Of a DNA stretch of 64,000 bases, positions 26,164 to 35,863 are shown piece by piece (position 1 is the stretch's first letter; each line of letters opens with the position of its first letter). The stretch is from Branchiostoma belcheri (taxonomy: Eukaryota; Chordata; Leptocardii; Amphioxiformes; Branchiostomatidae), in assembly GCF_001625305.1 (NCBI RefSeq), contig NW_017803713.1, positions 2,819,424-2,883,423 of the forward strand, in the 5' to 3' direction. The notes beneath the pieces were generated by a model, which was given only the letters and a program-made list of their open reading frames with translations, was not told where the DNA came from and did no database searches. Position numbers and translations under genes: made by a program.

Positions 26164-27007
26164 TGGATGTAGGTCAGGGCCACTTCACTGAGTGGCGGGG
26201 AAAGTGCTGACTCCCAATGAACCCTGGAAAACGTGCCCTGTGGACAGGAGGGCTGTGAACTGCATCAGGGCTGTACGGGCATGGCAGGGGAAGTCCAAGT
26301 CTACCTGACTGGGACATTTAATGACCCACAGGAGTACAACACCTTTCTGACCCACTTGGCTTCCCTCTGGTGGCTTTTGTTCCTGCCCCCCTCCCCCTTA
26401 AGGCTGTAAATTTTTGCAGTGAAATGCAGGCATTTCTGGCCTGCTGGAGAGCAGAAACAGTCAGCCAGGGATGGTTGTTTAATTTTTGTTGTTTAAAGCT
26501 AAGTTTATAAAAACTAGTCAGTCAGCACTATACTACAAAATGGCTATGATATAAGTCTTCTACCCTTTGTAGAACCATAGTTACATGCATTAACACAAGG
26601 ATGACATTTTACAGTACAAGGCAGGTATCTCATGATCCTATTAACAATTTAAGCTAACATTTTTTTTCTGTACTTACAGCTCTTAAAACACTGCTTAAAA
26701 CATTTACTGCAATGATCAACAGAAACTTCTTTAAAGTAAGATGTTAATCACACAAAGTTTATTCTTGTGTCCAGCTGGTAAGACATCTGACATGTCTCAG
26801 ACTTTACTTAATGGCCAAATTCCTCATAAGAAATGATGATTTTATGCAAATGAAGGGTGTAGCATGTCTAAGACCTGTGTGCTTGTTTGCAGTGAGTCAC
26901 TCCTGAGCCATGCAGGTTACCAGAGTGCCAGGTGAACTCAGTGGTACGCACACCTGACCAGACAACTAACTCTGTAAGTTCTACTGTTTATGATGGTTAT
27001 CTTATTG

Positions 27008-27286
27008 CAGGGCTCAAAATCCTTTTTTTCTGCATACTTGCACTGTTGCAGGTAACATTCAAAATAACCTGCACCAGAAGAATTCTACCTGCACCACTCA
27101 GAATTTTCTATCCCTTTCAGTCCTTAAAAAACTATTTGAAGGTAGGCCTGGTGCCATCTTACCTCTAGTAACTAAGTTGTGTAACAGCCTTAACTAGATA
27201 CTGGTACAGATAGACATCAGAAATGCCTGCACAACTCCAATTTTGCCTGCACTAACCTGCATATGCAGGAGGTATTTCGAGCCTTG
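27008..27286. mobile_element. MITE with short terminal inverted repeats
   Basis: The left end reads CAGGGCTCAAAAT and the right end ATTTCGAGCCTTG, whose reverse complement is CAAGGCTCGAAAT, so the termini are imperfect inverted repeats. TTATTG flanks both sides (27002-27007 and 27287-27292), consistent with a 6-bp target duplication. The 279-base interior carries repeated TACCTGCAC/CCTGCAC words and no open frame. A similar terminus (GGGCTCAAAATACC) recurs at about 28432 without a visible partner. Class is uncertain: the CAGGG start resembles hAT ends, but hAT elements normally make 8-bp duplications. Confidence 0.65.
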
Positions 27287-29365
27287 TTATTGGGAAAGAA
27301 AAATTATTTCCTTCTGCCTGCCTTCCGAACTTTTCCATTAACATGTTGGTAGTTTATGACTTCATTATGAAGTTTATGTAAGGACAGAAAGGCACTGTCT
27401 GAATTGTGTTTTGTCAATATGTCAGTGTTAAACATGTTTTCAAATTACTGCACAGATCTTGAAGATTTGTCCAACAATCTTTTGTGGTAAAAGTATGGGA
27501 ACTTGTACAGTAACAATGATAATCATGATATAGAGAAAGACATGCTCTTTCAACGAAACTTAGTGGATCCAATAGAGTCAATTCTGAGGCAAAAACATTG
27601 GATAAATTAAGGGTCATGCACCCTGTAAAATCTGCCTGTGTTACAGACTGACAGTGATATGTTGGGAAGCAATCCCTCATCTTCCATCCCTCAGTTGTAT
27701 ATCATTCTGGCAAAATCTGTTGGGTGACACAGCCATGACCTTGTAACCTTGAGTTACAGTCCTCAAAATGTCTGGTCAATGTAGTCCCCTATTCCCGCTA
27801 CCTGCACTAAATCATACCCATGGGGGTCATGTAAATGTCAGGACAGGGATCCTGCAACAGTCCTCGCCATTTGTTTTACCAGAACAGCCTCATGTAGCCT
27901 CATGTAGTTTAGTCCAAAAAAGAGAGAAAGGAGCAAAAATGTGTCCCCAGTTGAAGGAAAAATCTGCAGGAACTGTTGGCCTAAACCTCAATTTTGCACA
28001 ACCCTACTTTCACGGCATGTAAGACAAAAAGTGTTACTGTAAAGGTCTACACAAGGCCCACCAACAGCAGGCCACAATTTAACCACGCTGCCCCCCTCCC
28101 TCAGTAGTTCATCCCTAAGTGAAAGGGATCCAAGGGATCAGCAGCGCTCTGTTTCTACAATATGTTGTGTCTACCTCTGTGGAAAAAGATATTTGTGAAT
28201 CCTTACCATAATTAAGTTTCTTCTGGGACTGCCCATGGCATGGCTATATCAGGAACTGGGTAACACTAATGGGCTTGCTGCCGATTGTTTGGTGATGACC
28301 TGTGGGGCGTTTAGATACATTGTGCACTGGATATAATTACAACCTGAGTAGGGTTTAGAACTGACTTTAAAAGTTGGCTTACCTTTTCATGGTAAATTTC
28401 ATTTCCCTTACAAATCCACATCATGGCTGGGCTCAAAATACCCACCTAAAATTTCCGGAAAAGTTTCGCAATTAGGCAAGTTCGATGATTATGAATCACC
28501 TTGGTAGAAAACAGAAAAGTATTTGGAGTTCTTCATTGAGAGTGACCTATCCACGCAGGATGTCTGGTCAGCAGGATATTTCATAACCTACAAAACATAC
28601 TATTGTAGCCTTTAGAGCAATCTCTTTATAAAGGAGCACATGCCTAGTATGGGCATGGCATGTCTGGGAAGTAAACCAGGTTGTCTGGGTTGTCTTGTGG
28701 TTAGTTCAATGTGCCACCTGTTGTAACCAGAATGACTATCAAAATGCTTGATCAGTACAAAACTTGCATTTTCTTTGAATTTGTATTGTCATTTTTCTAA
28801 ATTTCATGGGTGACACGTTGTCAGCTTTACTTTATTTTTTTGGCATTGAGAAAGTTTGTCATTACAATGAACTTGCATCCCTGTCTGTCATGGTGTATCT
28901 GTTCTTTTCATAAATATACCGGTAGTTACAGAAACACATAAAAATGTGGTCTAGAATCGGGAATGGTGCCTTATCTCAGAAATTAAGTATCAAGGTTTTT
29001 AAAAGTTGTCTATAAAGGTAGTCAGTCTATTTATTTCTGATCCTAATGTAGATGCTTTAAACTTTTTTTTGGTTCGATAGCCAAATATTTTTCATCAGAA
29101 TTTTCTTGAGGAATCACTTGAAATGAATTGTGTTCAAGTCTACCAGAGGAAGCACATGGCACCATCTTGCTATGAAATGATAGAGGATGTGGGGTAACAC
29201 ACATAGCACCAGCCTCCACAGACCACAGAGATATGTGTGATATGGGGAGATAATGCTTGGTAACATACCACCTGTCTGGTACCACAAGTTATGCCTGTCA
29301 AAGTTGGTGCTGTAGAAACCATGTTGAGATGACATGAACTTTACAGCTGTACAGACCGCAGGACT

Positions 29366-29464
29366 GGTGATAGTGTGAGGGGCTGGTGCATTTGCCATGT
29401 CCCTGACCCATTAGGTGATAGTGTGAGGGGTGGTGCTTTTGCCATCCCTGACCTACATGTATTA
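29366..29464. repeat. tandem duplication, about 48-bp unit, two copies
   Basis: GGTGATAGTGTGAGGGG starts at 29366 and again at 29414. Both are followed by TGGTGC(A)TTTGCCAT, CCCTGACC and a terminal ATTAGGT. The second copy has a few small insertions and deletions. Confidence 0.85.
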
Positions 29465-31399
29465 GGTCATAAGATAACAGGAAGGTAAAGGCAGTTTCAG
29501 GCAATGAATATTCAGATCCAAGTTTTTCTCTGAGAAAGTGAACAGATACAGTCTTAACTTCTTCCATCCTGTCCTTGATTTTTAACAACTGGCCTGATCA
29601 ATTTCATCCATGGTTGCACTTGTAGTCATCCAACGTTTCAAAGTGATTGATATTACCTTCCCAAAAATATGATATCCTGTTTTATTATCATGTTGCAACA
29701 TATGTTATAATCATCAGTTTTCAAGAAGTATTGGAACAATTTGGCAGATTTTAATGGAATTCCCAAACTGTTCAGAACTGTAGTTTCAGCCAGACATTGG
29801 AGACAAACCTAAGGTGATATGGTTCCAAGGAGGTTGCTCAACCTGTTTCCAGCTGTGTCCCACCACAGTGCAAATTGTGATCAGCATTGGCAAATTAAAA
29901 CATCATACTGGTTTCAGAGCTAAAAATCATACAAGGCTATTCAGTGGTCATCCCTGATTTTAAAGCTGTGTCCAAAAAAAAAGGAGCTGCAATGATTTTA
30001 GGCACCTGCTTTCAAAATCTACTTTCTGCACATTTCCAGGGGATTCCATCAGGTAGAAGTCCGATATGAAGGGGTGATGGAAAATTCAGCTCTCTGTGAT
30101 CCTCTCCTGTGGGGGGTACGGTTAAACTACCAGACTAGAGCCCTGTCCTTTTGATATACCTTGGAGTCACACCCTGGCCCAGACAGACAGGGCTTACAGA
30201 TCTGTGGATATGTTCATGTATATGATAAACTGCTGTATGCGATAACTCATGTAATGGGCATTTTTGAGCAGTTAGCAAAACCCTCAGGCAGGTGTGATAA
30301 CAGTCAAGTATGATGAATGTTGTAGGGTACAGGAATAAAGCTTTCGGCGGAGGATTTGCAAACGGATGAAAAAAACGGGTTCAATAACATCTGAAAGATG
30401 GCCGTTTCCAGTCAAGACCTGCATTCAAATGTGGTCGTAAAATGCACCTCACGCACTGTCTGGGTTCTGGCATATCTGACGTGTTGGCGGTCTGTGTGTG
30501 CTGACTGGACAAAGATGTACAATTCCACTGTCTAGACTTCTTCATGTCTATGAGGGGCAGGCATCAGTTACTACCCCTGCCCATAGGGCTCTACAATACC
30601 AGCAGGAAGAACTATCAATCCAAAATACACTGCAGAATATCTTAAAACTGAAATTTTTCAGCATTACTGCAAGATACTAGGTCTACTTATCATTGAAATC
30701 AAAGATGGGAGTGCAACTCTAGCTATTTTTAAAATAAGGTGCCACCAAAAAAAGTGAAATTGAGATGATACCAGGTCCTCCCCCCTCCACCAATGGATCA
30801 CTCTGCCCAGTAACAAGCCAGGACCATCTCGCTCAGGTGTATAATCAATTACACATTCAAACAAATTGCAAAAGTCACAAATTATGGCCAGATTTAGAGC
30901 CCGTAGGTCTCTCCAGTGCTCCATAGCAGAAGACTGGTTCATTCTGACCAAGACTTGCAAAGTCTCTCATTAAGGAATGTACAGTGTGCATAACTGCATT
31001 ACTGTTCCCTGCCCTGTACTATTAATAATGGTACATTTCTTCAGTAAGAATGAAGTGTCACTCCTACAAAGGTCTCTATATTTAGAGAAACTGGGGTAAA
31101 GTTGAAGGGTCTTATTTGAAGATTTTATTATTAGTAATGTATCTGAAAGAGTGGAGAAATTTGATGCATAAGATCGTAGACATATCTTTTCAATGAAGCC
31201 TCATTAAATCTTTGTTTCACAAGTGTTGGTTTACTTTGTTATGTAATTAGGATGCTACATCCTGTAGGAAAGAGTGCCATACAGCATGCTGTAGGTATTC
31301 TGTTACTCAAATACATGAGGTAAGGCCCTTCAGCCATTACAGCCTTTACAATTAGCAAAATCCTGTCCTAGGCTTCACTGCATGCTTTTGGTAGTATGA

Positions 31400-31860
31400 G
31401 AAACTTTTGGATGAGTTCAGTTCTGGAGCCACAAGGTCAGAGGACCTGTGTTTCCCAGCGGAAACAGGTTTTGGAATGCCAGGGTCAGGAATTCGCGACC
31501 TGGGCAGGTGGCGTCACCAGTAATTTGCTGGAAACGTGGGGTGGCATGCTTCCTGTTGGCTTCACATGCGCAGCAGCAGCAGCAGTGGGGAAAGGGGTTG
31601 TGAATCCAGCCCACATCTGAAACAGTCGGGCTGCAGTCCGTGGCAGAGGTGCCATTATGTAGTGAGGAGGAGTAGTCGTGAGTGGTTGTGACATGTGGTA
31701 CAGTCCGTGAGGGGGAGCGATCACTGCGGCAGAGCTACAGGAATCCCGTCCAGGTTCAAGAGGGCTTGGCCTGCATCGACCCGCTGTGCGATGGCGCAGT
31801 TGCCTGTCCAAGAGTCGTCCATAACCCCCAGCACAATGAGTACAAGATTATTCACACCAA
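31400..31860. other. GC-rich, CpG-retaining block inside CpG-poor domain
   Basis: This block stands out from the surrounding CpG-depleted sequence by many retained CpGs (for example GAATTCGCGACC, GGCGTCACC, GAGCGATCACTGCGGC, ATCGACCCGCTGTGCGATGGCGC) and a (CAG)n at about 31571. Frames of 74 codons (+) and 108 codons (-) are open, but neither looks like a known protein. It could be a host-transcript exon, an internal promoter or an enhancer about 2 kb before miR-100. Confidence 0.4.
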
Positions 31861-33779
31861 GTTTGCTGCCTTGACCTTCTGTAGTAGTAGAGAACCATAG
31901 GTATGCACTGTAGTGGGAAAATAAGTTTTTATGATAATGTTTGAATGCTTTGATTAGATGTAATTTTCTTGTCAACAATAGCAGTTGTTTGAGAGGGGTT
32001 AAAAGTTCTAAATTTTGACGACAACACTTTTTCCAAGGATGCAGAAATGTTTTGTTTGTGTCTAGCCTGACATAGTAACTGTTCAGCTCCTGAAGGGGGC
32101 ATGCTATAATTTCACATTTGGAGGAAACCCTATAGTGCTATCTCTTGTAGCTGAAAGTTTGGTAGATGTTTGTGATGTCACTGGATCTCTGCTGTACTGG
32201 GGGACGTGACAGGGAAGGCAGAAGTCCAGACCTGTTTATGTCCTTGGGTTTCAGCACTAGGCCACAGCCACTCATTTCCTTGGTTCTCAGACATTTTAAA
32301 GGAAAAATTAAAGAACAGGTGAAGATTGTAACAGGGGGCTGGAAGGAAAACTAACATCTGACTATATTCACCCCATGAGACTATGTGTATCATTGGGAAT
32401 ACTTTGTAGACTTTAAGACTTTCTCCTCAGACACTGTTTTCATGTTGATCTTGCAGTTCAGCATTATCTCTTAAATCTGAGAACTGTGTTTCTTGCAGTG
32501 ATGTTCAGTGTTGGCACGCACAGTGAGTTTTCAGCTTGGGAGTGTTTAGGGAAGCAAGGGCTGATGTAAAAATCTGTGCTTGACCCATAAATAATAATAT
32601 TTAGCTCCAGTCTCTAAATTATTATGTGGGCTGTGCAACACTTGGAGGAGTGAAGCTCAACACTTCATAAATATGATTCAGGGCCTTTCTGTGTTTTCTT
32701 CCAGACACATCTGGCTGCCATGTGAGTTGAGCTCTTGTGCAGTTGAGGCTGGATTTTGTCTGTTCTGTCTGCATTAGTCGTGTTCCCTGTGGAAAATATT
32801 GGATAAAGTCATACCATGAACTTTAATCCAGGCTCACCCTAGCATTGAAAGTGTCTTCAGGCTATTCTAATCAAAACTTCTAAAGGTTTGTGTGGAGGAG
32901 CACCTTACAGCAAGTAGACATGTAACAAGTCTTAGTAAAAAAAGGTTGAATAAATATTTCTGGATTCCATTTTTGAGAAACCAGTATTATGCTACTCTGT
33001 CAAAATAACTGAATTTTGGGGAAAAAATTTTCTTTGTCGTTCTTTTTTTTCTTTGTCATTGAAAATAAAAGGACAAGACGTAGACAGACTTAGCCAATGC
33101 CAGTTTTGAAATAATGCTGATTCTACAGAAGCAGGTAGATTTTAACAGATCAGTGTATTTGACTTTGTTTACTTAGTTTACACACTGACTCATCGGAAGA
33201 GTAACACTTTCCAAGTATTCATCCTTCCTGTTGGCAAGGTAATGCAGAGTCCTTGACCCATGCTGTAGATCATTGCCAACATTGCAAAAGCATCAGCCTT
33301 GCTACTTCCTAGAACTATATATGTGTGTGATGGAAGTTCATAATATTTATGTTCTACTCTTTCAATAAATGATGTATATGCAATGATACAAATTCACTGG
33401 GAGAGTCCAAATGGAGCATTAATGGAAACTGAAATTTTCTTGATAAATTTTTTACAACTATGAAAACAACATCAGTTTGATTTCTCACATTTTCTTCACA
33501 ACAGGTTATTTTTCAACCTAGTAAACTAAACTGTCTTTAAGATACAGCCTGTATTTGCTTGATGTAACAATTGTATGACAACATAGAAATACTTCCAAAA
33601 TGCTAAGTGGTCATAACAGTTTACCATTGGCTCCATATCAGCTTTGTAGTTTCATGCTGTTGCAAAGCCCTCTGACTCTCTGCTCTGTTTCTTGCAGGCG
33701 GGTCCTGCTCTTGGGGACTGTAGCCCGGAACTCCAGCCAGCAAAGGGAAGGCCACCCTGTCCTGTCCTCAGATAAAGCC

Positions 33780-33853
33780 GGCTGCCATAAACCCGTAGAT
33801 CCGAACTTGTGTTGCTTCAGTTCACAAGCTCGTGTCTATGGGTCTATGTCATC
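33780..33853 (+). ncRNA. mir-100: microRNA precursor miR-100 (miR-99/100 family)
   Basis: The mature 5p arm at 33790-33811 is identical, as I recall it, to the conserved bilaterian miR-100 (seed ACCCGUA). The 3p arm, about 33825-33846, starts CAAGCTCGTG and pairs back with a few G:U wobbles around a short loop (TTGCTTCAGTT). The stem extends several pairs below the mature duplex (GCTGCCATA against TATGTCATC). miR-100 belongs to the oldest eumetazoan microRNA family and here is the first member of the cluster, 259 bases upstream of let-7 copy 1. Processing by Drosha and Dicer is inferred from the family. Confidence 0.98.
33790..33811 (+). ncRNA. mature miR-100-5p
   Basis: 22 bases beginning AACCCGTAGATCC and ending CTTGTG. 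The seed (bases 2-8) is that of the miR-99/100 family. Confidence 0.95.
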
Positions 33854-34040
33854 AGGGCAACATCTGCATGTGCAGTAAGTACACACAACAGCTCTCTGTA
33901 CCCCTCACAGATAGCTCAAATTCTGGAGAAAACCCTGATTTTTCAGTATTTTTGGTTGATTTTTTAACAACTGCTATTCCCTCAGCTTGATGGTGACGCT
34001 GCCCTGTGTGGTTACAGGCATCGGCTTGACCTCTGTATGG

Positions 34041-34120
34041 CCCTGAGGTGAGGTAGTAGGTTGTATAGTTGAGAAGTACAACATTGGAGATGACTGTACA
34101 ACCCGTTACCTTTTTTCGGG
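34041..34120 (+). ncRNA. let-7: let-7 microRNA precursor, copy 1
   Basis: The mature 5p arm at 34049-34070 is a perfect 22-base let-7a (starts TGAGGTAGTAGG, ends TATAGTT). The 3p arm begins CTGTACAACC at 34094. The lower stem continues outward (CCCTGAGG paired with CTTTTTTCGGG, with bulges). The terminal loop contains GGAG at 34086-34089, in the context GGAGATGACTG, resembling the LIN28-binding element of many pre-let-7s. let-7 represses LIN28, RAS/MYC-type and heterochronic targets in other animals. It lies between miR-100 and miR-125, the ancestral bilaterian order. Confidence 0.98.
34049..34070 (+). ncRNA. mature let-7-5p (copy 1)
   Basis: Exact let-7a sequence, seed GAGGTAG. Confidence 0.97.
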
Positions 34121-35457
34121 TCATACCACGCTTCTGGACCTCTTGAGTCGCCATCAACATTTCTTCAACTTTTGTTGTTGCCATAGACACCACTTCGTTT
34201 CTCAGTACCCCCCTGTTTTTTTTTTTTTTGTGAAGTATGTAGTGATTTTGCATGCCAACACATTGCTGGAATGTGTTAAAAACATTTACATCTTTAATTG
34301 GACAAATAAAAATTTCAAAGTAATAGGGAAGAAGAGCACATTTTATGTATTCTAATGCTTACAGTATCAATCATTACCTAAGACTTATTTCTGAAACATT
34401 GTAACAATGTGCTTTCATTTCTAGCTACAGCTCTTTTATCTTAAATTCTCCACTAAGATCAATCATGTTCAGCTTTAATGTCTAATGGAAACAAAGTTTG
34501 CAGTAAAGTCTTAGATGGTAGTTGCAATCATAGACAGAGGCAAATTACCCTTTAACAACATGTAATTGTTGCACATGTATTTTCCAGTGTGTTCTCATAT
34601 ACTTGACTTGACTGTAACATTACACTTAAAAAGGAGGAAGCAATGATTAGTTTTACAGCTGTTGTCTGGTCCTAGTCTGAGGTGCAAAGTGTTTGCATCC
34701 ATTTTTGCAAATGGAGTGCCCCATATAGCAACCAGTTGGCATGGTTGTTGCAGGGCAGTATGCTGGGGGGCAGGGGAGATCACCAGGTCAGCCATACAGT
34801 CTGGTGGCAATGAAAGAAGATAAGTGACACATGACAGCTAGCCAGGCAGCTAGACACAACTACTAGCCCTCGTTTTGGTCTTACATCCAAGCATGCCATG
34901 CTTCTACAGGCTAGGCTGCATTGTCTGCCCCATGGTGCTGTGGTTGATGCGAAATTAAAGTTATTTTTGGCACCTGGGGGAAAAGTTTGAACTCCTTCTG
35001 CAAATGAAACATGTTGGCATTTCTCAGCCACTTGATTGAAGTCTTGCCAGGGGGTGTGATGTGGTCTTAGCAAAAGCAGAAAAAGAGCCATTTCACAATC
35101 ATAGCAGAGTTTTCATATTGTAGTTACTGAGTGCTTTAATACTACTAAACCATGTAACAAGCTGCTGCTAATAGCACAGTGAATAGAGGAGCCAAGCATG
35201 AACTGTTTTTCTACAAAAAACTATAGCTTTTTAGGTGGCATTAACTCTGTATTTTCGTTCTGCATGGAATGTAGTTATTTGTAATTTGAAATAACAGCAA
35301 ACGTAACCTGACTACCATTCCAGCTGGCTCTGAATCTTTCATCAACCTACAAGAGCATTCACCAGCGGATTAGTTTATCCTTTCCCACTCAGACAGGTCT
35401 CTCACGCTGCGACACAATCAGGAAACTTTGCGGGACGTCGGCCTGCCGTTTGTTGGT

Positions 35458-35534
35458 GTGTTCCCCATTCCCTGAGACCCTAACTTGTGATGTCCATGGC
35501 TCACAGGTTAGGATCTTGGGAGCTGGGTGACATA
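35458..35534 (+). ncRNA. mir-125: microRNA precursor miR-125 (lin-4 family)
   Basis: The mature 5p arm at 35469-35490 matches miR-125b (starts TCCCTGAGACC, ends ACTTGTGA; seed CCCTGAG). The 3p arm at about 35503-35524 (ACAGGTTAGGATCTTGG...) folds back around a short loop (TGTCCATGGCT). Flanking bases extend the stem (GTGTTCCCC against AGCTGGGTGACAT, with mismatches). miR-125 is the lin-4 ortholog and acts with let-7 in developmental timing. It lies about 1.4 kb after let-7 copy 1 and about 0.3 kb before let-7 copy 2. Confidence 0.98.
35469..35490 (+). ncRNA. mature miR-125-5p
   Basis: 22 bases with the lin-4/miR-125 seed CCCTGAG. Confidence 0.96.
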
Positions 35535-35774
35535 CGCCCTCCACATCGACAAATCAACTACACCAACACCAGGATCCCTGGGCCATTTCTACATGTTGCA
35601 ATGTCAACAGAACCCTCAGCAACTTTTAGAACATTCTGCAACTCATGCTAATCTGCTATGCAGTCTGTATTTGTTTCGATGTGTTTTAAGTTGCGACTAA
35701 ATGAGTGTGGTTGTGCAGGTGAGACTTACAGAGGCTGGGTGCCGGCGTCAGGGCCGCTGGGATGCCAGACAAGG

Positions 35775-35863
35775 GTGCGCCTGAGGTGAGGTAGTAGGTT
35801 GTATAGTTGAGAAGTACATCATTGGAGATAACTGTGCAACCTGCTAGCTCTCCTTGGGGCATG
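35775..35863 (+). ncRNA. let-7: let-7 microRNA precursor, copy 2
   Basis: The mature arm at 35787-35808 is identical to copy 1 and to let-7a. The 3p arm, 35832-35853, reads CTGTGCAACCTGCTAGC and differs from copy 1. The lower stem pairs GTGCGCCTGAGG with CCTTGGGGCATGC. Over the 61 bases from five before the mature sequence to the start of the 3p arm it differs from copy 1 at only three positions, and it keeps GGAG (35824-35827) in the loop. Sequence outside the hairpins is not obviously shared, so this is an old duplication held by selection, or a younger one limited to the hairpin. Confidence 0.98.
35787..35808 (+). ncRNA. mature let-7-5p (copy 2)
   Basis: Exact let-7a sequence, same as copy 1. 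Confidence 0.97.

Larger units (their letters stand above)
23590..33690 (+). other. 5' part of putative host transcript, mostly intron-like
   Basis: No protein-coding exon recognised. From about 24.6 kb the sequence is CpG-poor and T/G-rich. It contains a diverged direct repeat (24944-25184), a (TGTGT)n tract (25741-25760), a (CA)n tract (26148-26163), a MITE (27008-27286), a 48-bp tandem duplication (29366-29464) and a GC-rich, CpG-retaining block (31400-31860). A second short CpG-containing patch lies at about 30345-30490. Confidence 0.5.
33698..33874 (+). ncRNA. candidate exon of host transcript that contains the miR-100 hairpin
   Basis: A strong 3' splice site (pyrimidine-rich CTCTGCTCTGTTTCTTGCAG ending at 33697) precedes the miR-100 precursor by about 83 bases, and a perfect GTAAGT donor (GT at 33875-33876) follows it by about 21 bases. 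This would make a 177-base exon with the whole precursor inside. The exon has one open frame, but its stop directly follows and no homology is evident, so I treat it as noncoding. Confidence 0.4.

Noticed and set aside
33600..33878. 92-codon open frame over miR-100
   Set aside because: It crosses the conserved hairpin, has no domain, and codon-level constraint here is explained by the microRNA.
33852..34253. 133-codon minus-strand frame over let-7 copy 1
   Set aside because: Antisense to a structured RNA, no known motif, contains low-complexity Lys-rich ends from poly-T.
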